From positions 233,031 through 297,030 of the forward strand of contig CALRPY020000001.1 of the NCBI GenBank assembly GCA_943370145.1: DNA of 64,000 nt. The letters run 5' to 3'. The notes beneath the pieces are model-generated. The model ran no database searches, was not told the origin of the DNA, and was given only the letters and a program-made list of their open reading frames with translations. A program made the translations under genes and the position numbers. Of this stretch, positions 52,220-61,546 are shown one piece after another (the stretch's first letter is position 1; every line of letters starts with the position of its first letter). This DNA is from Ga0077536 sp943370145 (GTDB lineage: Bacteria; Pseudomonadota; Gammaproteobacteria; Ga0077536).

Positions 52220-52466
52220 AGGACGAACTCAGGATTTACGCCCATTTATCTATGCAATTCGCACGCACTGAATGGGATTTATTGCACCAAATTCTGCCGT
52301 TTTTTCTTGTTTATGCACCTCCAATGTGCATGCCCCCGGACGTTTCGAGCGGTCGCGACCACACTTTGCCCGTGCCGTGTGCGCGTGGAGGCTGACTGCG
52401 TCATCGTGTGGCATGGTTTCTGCTCACGCTCTAACAGCCACTGAGCGGATAACCCGAGCCTAAGCC
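52220..52466 (+). promoter_or_regulatory. AT-richer leader region before the glutaminase gene
   Basis: This 247-bp gap is clearly AT-richer than its surroundings (notably 52237-52330, with a T6 run at 52299-52304), suggesting promoters. No hairpin precedes the T-run and no clear -35/-10 pair stands out. I found no CRP-type palindrome. Confidence 0.35.
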
Positions 52467-54305
52467 ATGCCCCAGGCCACGCAGTCGCCGATTCAGCAAT
52501 ATCTCGATGCACTGCACGCGCGGCTGAAGAGCCTCGACGACGGAAAGGTCGCCACCTACATACCCGAACTCGCGCGGGCCGATCCACGCCGCTTCGGCAT
52601 CTGTATCGCGACCGTGGACGGGCATGTCTACGAGGTCGGGGACACCCGGCACGAGTTCACGATCCAGTCGATTTCCAAGGCCATCACCTACGGCCTCGCG
52701 CTCGAGGACAACGGCGTGGCCGCGGTGCTGGCCAAGGTCGACGTCGAACCGTCCGGCGAGGCCTTCAATTCGATCAGCCTGCACCCGGTCAGCGGACGCC
52801 CGCGCAATCCGATGATCAATGCCGGGGCAATTGCAACCTGCGGCACGCTGCACGGCACCGACCCCGCACACCGCCTCGAGCGGCTGCTGCGAACCTACGA
52901 GCGTTACATCGGGCGGCGTCCGCCCATCGACGAGAAGGTCTACCTGTCGGAACGGGAGACCGGCCACCGCAACCGCGCCCTCGCCCACCTGATGTTCGGT
53001 TTCGGCATCCTCGAGGATGAACCGGAGCGCGTGCTGGACCTTTACTTCCAGCAGTGCTCGATCCTGGTGAACTGCCGCGATCTCGCGCTGATTGGCGCGT
53101 GCCTCGCGAACGGCGGCATCAACCCTGAGACCGGCGAGGTCGCCCTGCATCGCGACCACGTGTCGAAGGTGTTGAGCGTGATGAGTTCGTGCGGGATGTA
53201 CGACTCCTCCGGCGCCTGGGTCTACAACGTGGGCATGCCGGCGAAAAGCGGGGTTGCCGGCGGCATCGTCGCGGTACTGCCGGGCCAGATCGGCATCGGG
53301 GTCTACTCGCCGGCGCTCGACGACCGCGGCAACAGCGTGCGCGGCATCGCCGTGTGTGAGGCCCTGTCCCGGGATTTCAACCTGCACCTGTTCAAGACCG
53401 TGCGTACGACATCCGCCGCGGTGATCCGCGCACGGTACGGCGCGAACGAGATCCCGTCGCGTCGCGTGCGCCACGTCGCGGACGCCGCCCTGCTTGCGAC
53501 CCACGGGCACGCAATCCGCGTTTATCAACTGCAGGGCGAGCTAATGTTCGGCTCGACCGAGTCGCTGTTGGCCGAGATAAGCGGGGAAATCACGAGCGCC
53601 GACTATTTCGTCGTCGACTTGAAGCACGTGTCCCACGTGTCGTCCGCCGCGGGTCGCCTGTTCGCGGATTTCATCATCCAGCTGCAAGGTCTGGACAAGA
53701 ACCTGCTTTTCACCGAGACGCACGACAAGGCGGCCTTTCGGGCGATGATCGGGAACCTGCTGGGTGGCGCCGCAGCCACCGAACTGTTCGAGTTCCAGGA
53801 CAGCGACCGGGCCATCGAATGGTGTGAGACGCGTGTCCTCGCAGCGCACGCCACCGGCGACCGGGCGGACACGTCCGGCCATCGGATCGAGCTTGCCGAC
53901 CACGGCCTTGCCATCGGCATGCCTGACGAACAGTTCGGACGCCTGCTCCGGATCGCGCGCAAGGTGGAATTCGCCGCTGGCGAACTCATCGTGCGCGCCG
54001 GCGAGGATGCCGAATCGATGTTCCTCATCGTCGAAGGCGAGGTCGAAGTGTTCCTGCGCCTCGTCGGCGACGTCGAGAAGCGCCTGACGACGCTGGGTCC
54101 GGGCATGTCCTTTGGCGAAATGGCGATGGTCAACCGTGAAAGACGCACCGCGGACATTCGCGCAATCGCGTCGACGGTGTGCTTCGAGGTCTCATTCGAC
54201 GACCTCGATGACGGCCTCCGCTCCCGCCTGCTGGTCAATCTGGCGCAGCAGCTCTCACACAAGCTGCTGCGCGTCGAGCGCGAAATGAGAATCCTCGGCG
54301 GCTGA
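52467..54305 (+). CDS. glsA: glutaminase A fused to STAS and cyclic-nucleotide-binding domains
   Basis: A 612-residue three-part protein. Residues 1-310 form a serine-dependent glutaminase (glutamine to glutamate and ammonia) with the SXXK pair S68/K71 in IQSISKAITYG, plus NPMINAGAIA and SGVAGGIVAVLPG. Residues about 350-460 resemble a STAS domain (VDLKHVSHVSSAAGRLFADF). Residues about 475-605 form a cNMP-binding domain with the phosphate-binding cassette SFGEMAMVNRERRTADI, including the expected Glu and Arg. GlsA alone is about 310 residues, so enzyme activity may be gated by a cyclic nucleotide. A nucleotide cyclase gene lies only 0.75 kb away. Confidence 0.92.
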   Translation: MPQATQSPIQQYLDALHARLKSLDDGKVATYIPELARADPRRFGICIATVDGHVYEVGDTRHEFTIQSISKAITYGLALEDNGVAAVLAKVDVEPSGEAFNSISLHPVSGRPRNPMINAGAIATCGTLHGTDPAHRLERLLRTYERYIGRRPPIDEKVYLSERETGHRNRALAHLMFGFGILEDEPERVLDLYFQQCSILVNCRDLALIGACLANGGINPETGEVALHRDHVSKVLSVMSSCGMYDSSGAWVYNVGMPAKSGVAGGIVAVLPGQIGIGVYSPALDDRGNSVRGIAVCEALSRDFNLHLFKTVRTTSAAVIRARYGANEIPSRRVRHVADAALLATHGHAIRVYQLQGELMFGSTESLLAEISGEITSADYFVVDLKHVSHVSSAAGRLFADFIIQLQGLDKNLLFTETHDKAAFRAMIGNLLGGAAATELFEFQDSDRAIEWCETRVLAAHATGDRADTSGHRIELADHGLAIGMPDEQFGRLLRIARKVEFAAGELIVRAGEDAESMFLIVEGEVEVFLRLVGDVEKRLTTLGPGMSFGEMAMVNRERRTADIRAIASTVCFEVSFDDLDDGLRSRLLVNLAQQLSHKLLRVEREMRILGG

Positions 54306-54320
54306 GCGCCGAGGCCTCGA

Positions 54321-55016
54321 TCAGTCGGGCGCCGCAGCCGTCGCGCCCAGGCCGACCTGGCTCAGCAGGGCGGCGCGCATCCGCCGTGAGGCATCGTCAC
54401 CCGCCGACAGCGATGCGATGGCGTCGTACCACACGCCCGCCTGCGCGAAATCGCCGGCCGAACTGGCGCCCGCGAGCTGGCGCCGGCGCCCGTCGTCCGC
54501 GCCTAACAGCCGGATACCCCCGCCTGCGGTCGCATCGCTCGAGCGTTGCGCGGGATCGAACACGACCGACACGAACCACTCGTAATCAATTTCCGGGTCG
54601 AGCCTCACGACGTAGCGGGAGAGATCGATCGCGTGGATACCGGCCTCGAACGGTCCATCCAGCGCCACCTCAAGCAGCGGCTCCGGCACACCCGGCCGCA
54701 CGAGCGTGAATTCAACGGGTGCGGTGACCGACTTCGACGCGAACCAGTACAGCACTGGCTGCGGCCGCAGCGTGAGCCCGGTGTGCTCGGGCGCCAGCAC
54801 TTCGATCTCGAGGTCCCGCGCCTGGATGCTGCGGGTTCCCCCTCCGATCCGGCTGAGGGGCGCTCCCCGCAGGGGTGGCTTGTACGCGACGAGGGTCGGC
54901 TTGGCCACCTGCCCAGCCAGATCCTTGCTCGCGCCCACCGGCGCCGCCGTCGCGGCATTCGCGCCCAGCAGCGCAGCAGTCAGCGCGGTTACCATCAATC
55001 GTTTATGCATCTTCAT
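54321..55016 (-). CDS. DUF928 secreted protein
   Basis: A 231-residue exported protein with a signal peptide (RLMVTALTAALLGANAATAA) and a DUF928 domain, recognised by YKPPLRGAPLSRIGGGTR and ELEVLAP-like (LEIEVLAPEHTGLTLRPQPV) segments. Function is unknown; I know the family mainly from cyanobacteria, next to CHAT, CHASE2 and haemagglutinin-type genes. GGAG is better spaced for the ATG at 55010 than for the one at 55016. It lies 28 bp downstream of the CHASE2 cyclase gene, so they are probably co-transcribed. Confidence 0.8.
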   Translation of the reverse strand: MKMHKRLMVTALTAALLGANAATAAPVGASKDLAGQVAKPTLVAYKPPLRGAPLSRIGGGTRSIQARDLEIEVLAPEHTGLTLRPQPVLYWFASKSVTAPVEFTLVRPGVPEPLLEVALDGPFEAGIHAIDLSRYVVRLDPEIDYEWFVSVVFDPAQRSSDATAGGGIRLLGADDGRRRQLAGASSAGDFAQAGVWYDAIASLSAGDDASRRMRAALLSQVGLGATAAAPD

Positions 55017-55044
55017 CGCTCCGGTGTGAAAGTCAGAGACATGT

Positions 55045-57012
55045 TCAGGCCGCGCGCCGCCCAGCGCGGTGGCGCAGCTTCGCCCACGGCCCGGTGCAGT
55101 CGAGCACGCGCCAGGCCGGCACGGACTGCTGCTTGCCCTTCAGGCTCGCGTCGCCGACGAAACGCAGGTCGAAATCGTCGTCAAGCAACTCCTTCGTAGT
55201 GCCGGCAATGACGATGGTGCAGGGTCCCGGCAGCTCCGCTATTTCCTTGCCATAGGCCTGCAGACGCGCCGCCGTGTTCACGACATCGCCTATCGTCGTG
55301 TACTTCATGCGGTCGGCGCTGCCCAGGCAGCCAGCGACGACGCGCCCGGTCGAGAGTCCGATTCGCATGCGTGCCGGCGGCAGCGCCTGCTTCGCGTAAC
55401 GCGCATTGATCTCGTTCATCGCTTCGGCCATCGCAAGCGCACAGGACACCGCCCGACGGGCATCGTCGGCGATTTCGGCCTGCGTGGTCCGCGCGAGGGG
55501 CGCGCCGAAGTTCGCCTTGATTGCGTCCCCGTAGTAATCGTCGACGACACCCCCGTACGCGAACACCAGCCCCGCCATGCACTCCATGTAGTCGTTGAGC
55601 CAGCCCATCATCTCTCGCGCGCTCAGCTGCTCGGCGATTGGCGTGAAATCCGCAAGGTCGGAAAACAGCACCGTCACCGTGAGCTCCCTTGCCTCTATAC
55701 GACCGTCACTGAGCAGATTGTCGCGCTGGCGCCATATCTCGTCCGCAACGTCGCCCGAGACGTGCTTGGCGAAAATCTCCATCACGAACCGTCGTTCGGT
55801 GCGTTCGAGGCTGGCGAGATAGGCCACGCCCATGACGAGCGCCGCAAGCAGGCCGAGCGCCGGCGGCGCCAGTGGAATCCACCACGCGTGGCCCATCGCG
55901 ACGTAGGCCCCGACGGCGAGCATCGTCAGCGACAGCGCCAGTGCGACGACGAGCCGGACAAGATTGCGCAACTTCATCGCGAGCAGCACGCCGAACGCGG
56001 TCCAGAGCATCGTCCACACCTGTTCGATGCGCGCGGTCAACACGCGTACCGGCGGCGCGCCGTCCAGCGCCTGGCGCAGGAACTGACGCGCCGCGTGCGC
56101 GTGAAGGTACATGCCGGGTATCGACGCCATGACGTCGTGCTCTCCGCTGAATGGCGTGATGAAGAAATCCTTGACGCTGTCCGCGGTCACCCCGACCAGC
56201 ACAAGCTTGTCGCGCATTGCTTCCGCCGGCATCCGCCCCGCCAACAGCTCCTCGAGCGAGTAGCTGCGAAAAGGTGCAAGTCCGCCGTGAAAATCGAGCA
56301 GCACCTGGTAGCCACGATCGTCCGCATCGACATACGCGCCGTCGTCGCGCGCGAACGGCACCAGCGTGGTTGGGCCGAGCTTGATGTGCGCGGGGTCCGG
56401 GCTGCCGGGCTCGGGACCGATACCCTCCGCGGCAAGGTAGAGCAGCGCAAGCCGCAGCGGCAGGGAGTATGCGACCCGCTCGCCATCGTCAAGAAACAGC
56501 AGGGCGCGTCGGACCACGCCGCCCGGGTCGACCATGAGATCCGCGAATCCCGCCCTGTCGCTGCCGACCAGCGCCGGCGGCGCCGGCACCGCGGGTTCGT
56601 CGCCGCGACCGAATTTCTCGGCGAAAACGAGCTGGGGCGTCGACTCGAATGCCGAGCGCAGGCGCTCGCCGCCCGGCGGTACCGGCAGGTCGCGGTAAAG
56701 ATCGAAGCCGATCGCGCGCGGCCCTGCGTGCGCGATCTTCTCGATGGCTTCCGCGAGGCGCTCGTCGCTGATCGGCCAATGGCCCAGCATGGAGATGTCC
56801 CGATCCGTAATCTTGATCAGCACCACGCGTTCGTCAGGCGCTTCGGCGGGCGGTCGCCAGCGCAGCAGCGCATCGTAGGCGGCGAGTTCGAGCGCCTGCA
56901 GGCCTCCCCCCGCGCGCAGGAATTCGATCATCACGAAGACCACCAAAAAGATGCAGACGCCCGCGAGTGCGGGCTTGCGAGCCAGGAATTGTGCGGCTTG
57001 TTTCGCCTGCAT
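55045..57012 (-). CDS. CHASE2-domain class III nucleotide cyclase
   Basis: A 655-residue membrane cyclase. One N-terminal helix (15-32), an extracytoplasmic CHASE2 sensor (about 40-320, RVVLIKITDRDISMLGHWP and GPRAIGFDLYRDLPV), three helices (331-400) and a C-terminal cyclase domain. Metal aspartates are D452 (FSDLADFT) and D496 (YGDAIKANFG). The residue normally a lysine that reads adenine is D492, so the base specificity is uncertain. IGDVVNTAARLQAYG supplies the second specificity position and the transition-state Asn/Arg. ATG 57012 is preferred over the upstream frame. Confidence 0.9.
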   Translation of the reverse strand: MQAKQAAQFLARKPALAGVCIFLVVFVMIEFLRAGGGLQALELAAYDALLRWRPPAEAPDERVVLIKITDRDISMLGHWPISDERLAEAIEKIAHAGPRAIGFDLYRDLPVPPGGERLRSAFESTPQLVFAEKFGRGDEPAVPAPPALVGSDRAGFADLMVDPGGVVRRALLFLDDGERVAYSLPLRLALLYLAAEGIGPEPGSPDPAHIKLGPTTLVPFARDDGAYVDADDRGYQVLLDFHGGLAPFRSYSLEELLAGRMPAEAMRDKLVLVGVTADSVKDFFITPFSGEHDVMASIPGMYLHAHAARQFLRQALDGAPPVRVLTARIEQVWTMLWTAFGVLLAMKLRNLVRLVVALALSLTMLAVGAYVAMGHAWWIPLAPPALGLLAALVMGVAYLASLERTERRFVMEIFAKHVSGDVADEIWRQRDNLLSDGRIEARELTVTVLFSDLADFTPIAEQLSAREMMGWLNDYMECMAGLVFAYGGVVDDYYGDAIKANFGAPLARTTQAEIADDARRAVSCALAMAEAMNEINARYAKQALPPARMRIGLSTGRVVAGCLGSADRMKYTTIGDVVNTAARLQAYGKEIAELPGPCTIVIAGTTKELLDDDFDLRFVGDASLKGKQQSVPAWRVLDCTGPWAKLRHRAGRRAA

Positions 57013-57365
57013 CGCTTTATTCGCCACGCACCGTGGTGGCGCATGCCGGCGCAGGTGGCTGATTAACAAAAACTATTTCCATCGCGCTATCGAAATATTT
57101 GCGATCGTGGTGCGCTTTTCTGGTTCCACTGCCAAAAAAGTGCGGTTTTCCAGCCGAAACGCGCGGATTCCCGGGATCTGCAATGCCGCAGGATTGCCTG
57201 CGCGCCCCAGGAAAATTACGACAAGTCATTAGGAACATTGGAGGTTTCTCTGTGATTTCGGCAGGCGCCGCCGGCTACCAGATCCATGGCATGAAAGCTG
57301 CTCCAGCCGCACGGGTCATGCCAACGCAGCACCCGCACAACTAAGAAAAATGAAGGCAGTTTGAA
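57013..57365. other. 353-bp divergent intergenic region
   Basis: AT-richer DNA between the CHASE2 cyclase and a secreted protein gene. Notable are the imperfect palindrome centred on AAATATTT at 57089-57105 and a 30-codon GTG-started ORF at 57252-57344 with TTGGAGG before it. The ORF product resembles nothing I know. Promoters for both flanking genes must lie here. Confidence 0.45.
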
Positions 57366-58562
57366 ATGAAAACGATGACAACCAGCTGGGGCAGACACAT
57401 GGGTGGAACAACACGGAATTCAGGCGATGCGCGTATCCGCGTTCGCGCAGGCAGCGTACTGCTGGCCGGCTTGCTGTGCGGCTCGATGGGCAGCGTGCAC
57501 GCCGCCACATTCCTGACGACCTCGGGTGGCACCAAAAGCACCTTCAAGGGCATCGCGACGAACACGAACCTGGAGTGCGACCTCGCGGGACTGAAGGTCG
57601 ACGCAACGACCGCCGTGACACCAACGCTGGTGCTGGGCGGCGCCGCCGGTTCGGACATCTTCTGCAAAGAAATCAGTATCGAGACCGGCGCCGTCACCGA
57701 TACGGGCTGGTTCACACTCAAGCAGACCGCGCTGAACAATTGCCTCAGCGTAGATTCGACCAGCGTGCCGGGACAGACCACCTGGACCTGCAAGGTCCCG
57801 ACCGGGCGCAACAGCGCGCGCGCGCGCTGGATTATCCAGCCGACCGCGCAGTACCAGGCGCAGTTCTGTGCCGGCATCCCGGATCCGAACACGGCGACGG
57901 CAGTCAATGAAGCCTGCTATGCCGAACACGGCACGCCCGACGGCGCACGTGCGCGTGACTTCCCGGCGCGCGACGTCAATGGCGGCGTGCTCGGCGACGC
58001 TGTCGACGATCTCGCTGACGGCGAAGTGCTGCGCTTCACCGCCCCGGGCGGCAGGCTCCTGTTCGGTCCATGCCACAGCGGCAGCTTCGAAGGCGGTTCC
58101 CCGGTCCTGTGCGAGCAACGGGTCCAGGGCACGTCCTACCGGACGCGGACCGACGGCACAGCCGAGACGGTATATGTCGTGGGCATCGATATCTCGCCGA
58201 CGATCAACATGAGCAACAGCAGCGAGAGCAGCACCCTGCCGACGACGGTCTACGGCAGCGCGGATTTCAGCGTGCGCAACGTCGACACGTCGAGCTTCAC
58301 GCTGTTCGGTCCATTCGGGGCTGCGAACGTCACCGCGAGCGCGTTCTCCTACAGCGACCAGGGCACGCTCGACGGCTACGAGGACCTCAGGATTGGCTTT
58401 GACCGCCTCAAATTCATCGAAGCGATCAAGACGGTCACCGGGCTTTGCCCTTCGTCGCAGACGGACGTCACGCTGAGCCTGCGCGGCGCCTACGTGAGCA
58501 GCGGCAAGATCGGCAAATGGCAGGGCACCGACACCGTCGTCATCGGCAACTGCTCGCCCTGA
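57366..58562 (+). CDS. secreted protein of unknown function
   Basis: A 398-residue exported protein that I do not recognise. It has a long basic N-region, a hydrophobic core (AGSVLLAGLLCGSMGSVHA) with likely cleavage after VHA, and a mature part rich in Thr, Ser, Gly and Asp with about nine cysteines, composition typical of an extracellular beta-sheet protein. Phrases include FTLFGPFGAANVTASAF and DVTLSLRGAYVSSGKIG. It lies between the cyclase and the tpsA-like gene, 107 bp upstream of the latter on the same strand, so it may be part of the secretion locus. Confidence 0.75.
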   Translation: MKTMTTSWGRHMGGTTRNSGDARIRVRAGSVLLAGLLCGSMGSVHAATFLTTSGGTKSTFKGIATNTNLECDLAGLKVDATTAVTPTLVLGGAAGSDIFCKEISIETGAVTDTGWFTLKQTALNNCLSVDSTSVPGQTTWTCKVPTGRNSARARWIIQPTAQYQAQFCAGIPDPNTATAVNEACYAEHGTPDGARARDFPARDVNGGVLGDAVDDLADGEVLRFTAPGGRLLFGPCHSGSFEGGSPVLCEQRVQGTSYRTRTDGTAETVYVVGIDISPTINMSNSSESSTLPTTVYGSADFSVRNVDTSSFTLFGPFGAANVTASAFSYSDQGTLDGYEDLRIGFDRLKFIEAIKTVTGLCPSSQTDVTLSLRGAYVSSGKIGKWQGTDTVVIGNCSP

Positions 58563-58669
58563 CGCCGAGCGCGACGGCCAGTCCGTCGCGTGTCGACTCA
58601 CGCGCGCCCGCTGCCGGCATGCGGGTGTGTTGACCCGGAAACCGATTCGCGCTTGCCCTGGGGGAGATC

Positions 58670-61546
58670 TTGCCGTTCAGTCCCGTCCGGTCAGTCGTCT
58701 GCGGAAGCGCGCTTGCCCTGGCGGGCGTCGCGCTGACCGCCACCGCACAGGTTGCGAGCAATATTGCCGCCGACGGCTCGCTGGGAACGAGCGTCGTCCA
58801 GACCGCCAACGTCTTCGACATCACCGGCGGCACCCCGGTGGGCGGCAGCAACCTCTTCCACAGCCTCTCGCAATTCACCGTCGGCACCGGCGACGTCGCC
58901 AGGTTCGGCGGCGCGGCATCGATCCAGCACATCATCGGGCGCGTCACGGGTGGCGATGCGTCGACCATCGACGGCACGATCGCGTCGTCGATCGCCGGCG
59001 CCAGCGTCTGGCTCGTCAACCCGAACGGGATCCTCTTCGGGCCGAATGCGATCATCGATGTCAGCGGCGGCTTCCATGCGAGCACGGCCGATTTCCTGCG
59101 CATGCAGGACGGCGCGACCTTCTTCGCCGATCCGGCTTCGTCGAGCACGCTGTCGGCTGCCCCGGTCGCGAGCTTCGGCTTCCTCGATGCGAGCCCGGCG
59201 CCGATCACGGTGGAGACGCCCACCGTGCAGGATCCCGCCTCCCCGCGCGCGGGCACGCCGGGCCTGCAACCGGGCGCCAACGCCACGCTGTCGATCGTCG
59301 GCGGCAACATCACGCTCGGCGCGGCCGACGGCAGCGCCCCTGCCTACCTGCTCGCCGGCGACGGCAACATCCGCATCGCGAGCGTCGCGTCGCCCGGCGA
59401 AGCCGTGATCGGCACGAACGCCGAAATCGACACCAGTGGCTTTGCCGCACTGGGGAGCGTCACGATCCAGGGCAACAGCCTCGTCGACGCGCACGAGACG
59501 GTGATCAGGGGTGGTGAAGTCAGCATCGCCGACGCGAACATCATTCCCGGCGCGTTCTCGCTGTTCGGCATGGCCCCGCCGCCAGACGGCGGCAGCGTGG
59601 ACATCGCGGCGATGGGGCGCCTGGGCATCACCGGCGCGGCGGCCGACCCTGTTTTCGGCGCGCCGCGCGGCATCCTCGTCTTCGCGGGGATCGACCCGGG
59701 CCTGCCGCTCGCGAAGGTGCCGGACGTTCACGTCGAAGCACTTTCGATCTCCCTGTCGGGCGCGAGCGGCATCACGGTCAACCGTTTCGCGGGCGGGGAC
59801 ACAGGCATCGTCGCCATCGACGCCGACAGCCTCGACATCGGTCCGGGATCATCCGTGTCCATGATCAACGCGTTTGCCGGGAGCGGCGGCCTGCTCCGCG
59901 TCAGCGCCCGCAACGTGACGCTGGACGGCGGCGGCGATCCGGACGTCGTCACGGGACTGGTCGCGACGAGCGTATTCAATCCCGCCTACCTGACGACCTC
60001 CATCGACCCGGCGCTGACTTTCGCGGAGAGCGGTTCGATCGAGATGAACGTCAGCGGGCGCCTGCTCGTGCGGGGCGCGGCTGAAGTCACGTCGGCGAGC
60101 CGCAGTTTCGGCGGCAGCGGCAGCGTGGACATCCGCGCCGGTGATATCGAGATCACGGGCGCGGACTCGAAGGTCCTTGCCGAAAGCAATTTCAGCGGTG
60201 ACTCCGGCGACGTCACGGTGCACACGACCGGCACGCTCAGTCTCACCGACGGCGGCCTCATGCGCGCGAACACCTATGGCGGCGGCGCCGGCGGCGCGGT
60301 ACGGGTCGATGCCGCGGGCGGCGGCGTGATCAGCGGCGAAGCCAGCGGCATCGCCACGCAGGCCGTGCCCCTGCCCACCGCGGAACTGGACGCCTTCGCC
60401 GAACTGCTGCTCGGACCGGGCGCGACCTTCGACGCCCTCGTCGCGGCCTTCGGCCTCGCCCCAGGGTCCGATCTCCTCGCGGTGCTGCAGGCGATGAACG
60501 ACTTCGGACTCAGCGCGATTCCCGCGGCGAACCTGCAGCCGGGCGATGGCGGCGACATTTCGATCGTCACGCCGTCGCTGCTCGTCACCGGGCTCAACGC
60601 CGGGATCGATGCGTCCACCGCAGCCAACGGCAACGCCGGCAGCATCGACGTGCAGGCCGGCAGCATCGATATCACGAATGGCGCGATCGTCGGCAGCCGC
60701 AGCGGCATTCCCGATCTCGCAACCGGCCAGCTGTTCGTCGGCAGCGGCGATGCCGGCAGCGTCCAGCTGGCGGCGAGCGGCACGCTGCGCATCTCCGGGC
60801 CGGGTGCGACGGTGTCCACCGACACGCGCGGCAGCGGCGACGCCGGCAACGTCGTGCTGCGCGCGACGCAGTTGCAACTGCAAGCCGGCGGCAAGGTGTC
60901 CTCGAGCAGCCGCGGCAGCGGGCTCGCGGGCAATATCGACATCGTGCTGGGCGACAGCCTCCTGATCCACGGTGGCGCCATCGAGACGGAGGCCATCACG
61001 TCGGACGGCGGCAATGTCTCCATCGTCGCGCCGCGGCTGGTGGACATGCTGAACGGACGCATCACCACGTCCGTGCAGAGCGGCTTCGGCAACGGCGGCA
61101 ACATTTTCGTGGACCCGAACTTCATCGTCCTGCAGGGCAGTCGCATCGAGGCCAATGCGTTCGGGGGTGACGGCGGCAACATCGACCTCATCGCGGACTT
61201 CCTGATTCTCTCGCCCGACAGCGTGATCAGGGCATCGTCGGCGCTCGGCGTCGATGGCATCATCCGCACCACGGCGCCCGACAACGACATCAGCGCGAGC
61301 CTCGCGGTATTGCCTGCGACGTACATGGACGCCGCGGCGAAGCTGCCGGCGAACTGCGGCGCCGCGCGGGCCGGGCAGAGCAGCCTGACGAGCGTCGGGC
61401 GCGGCGGCCTGCCGCCAGCGCCGGACGCCTACCTGCTCAGCCCTGCCGACGAAACGCCGCCGCCCGCCGACGCACTGCTACCCGCCGCGGCGGGCGAATT
61501 TCTCTATGCGCTCGGCTCGACCGACTCACCGGGCTGCGCCCTGTGA
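58670..61546 (+). CDS. filamentous haemagglutinin-type exoprotein (TpsA)
   Basis: A 958-residue two-partner secretion substrate. After a signal peptide (VCGSALALAGVALTATAQ) comes a TPS domain with the NPNGI motif at 117-121 (LVNPNGILFGPNAIIDVSG), then a beta-helix of glycine/aspartate-rich repeats (such as GDGGDISIVTPSLLVTG and GNGGNIFVDPNFIVLQG). The C-terminus reads SLTSVGRGGLPPAPDAYL, like the GRGGLP ending I associate with cyanobacterial haemagglutinin-like proteins, not the long FhaB of Bordetella. Start is a TTG at 58670 with GGGGAG close upstream. The stop overlaps the TpsB start. Confidence 0.88.
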   Translation: MPFSPVRSVVCGSALALAGVALTATAQVASNIAADGSLGTSVVQTANVFDITGGTPVGGSNLFHSLSQFTVGTGDVARFGGAASIQHIIGRVTGGDASTIDGTIASSIAGASVWLVNPNGILFGPNAIIDVSGGFHASTADFLRMQDGATFFADPASSSTLSAAPVASFGFLDASPAPITVETPTVQDPASPRAGTPGLQPGANATLSIVGGNITLGAADGSAPAYLLAGDGNIRIASVASPGEAVIGTNAEIDTSGFAALGSVTIQGNSLVDAHETVIRGGEVSIADANIIPGAFSLFGMAPPPDGGSVDIAAMGRLGITGAAADPVFGAPRGILVFAGIDPGLPLAKVPDVHVEALSISLSGASGITVNRFAGGDTGIVAIDADSLDIGPGSSVSMINAFAGSGGLLRVSARNVTLDGGGDPDVVTGLVATSVFNPAYLTTSIDPALTFAESGSIEMNVSGRLLVRGAAEVTSASRSFGGSGSVDIRAGDIEITGADSKVLAESNFSGDSGDVTVHTTGTLSLTDGGLMRANTYGGGAGGAVRVDAAGGGVISGEASGIATQAVPLPTAELDAFAELLLGPGATFDALVAAFGLAPGSDLLAVLQAMNDFGLSAIPAANLQPGDGGDISIVTPSLLVTGLNAGIDASTAANGNAGSIDVQAGSIDITNGAIVGSRSGIPDLATGQLFVGSGDAGSVQLAASGTLRISGPGATVSTDTRGSGDAGNVVLRATQLQLQAGGKVSSSSRGSGLAGNIDIVLGDSLLIHGGAIETEAITSDGGNVSIVAPRLVDMLNGRITTSVQSGFGNGGNIFVDPNFIVLQGSRIEANAFGGDGGNIDLIADFLILSPDSVIRASSALGVDGIIRTTAPDNDISASLAVLPATYMDAAAKLPANCGAARAGQSSLTSVGRGGLPPAPDAYLLSPADETPPPADALLPAAAGEFLYALGSTDSPGCAL

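Noticed and set aside
57252..57344. 30-codon GTG-started ORF with TTGGAGG upstream
   Set aside because: Good ribosome-binding site but no recognisable product; could be chance in the divergent promoter region.
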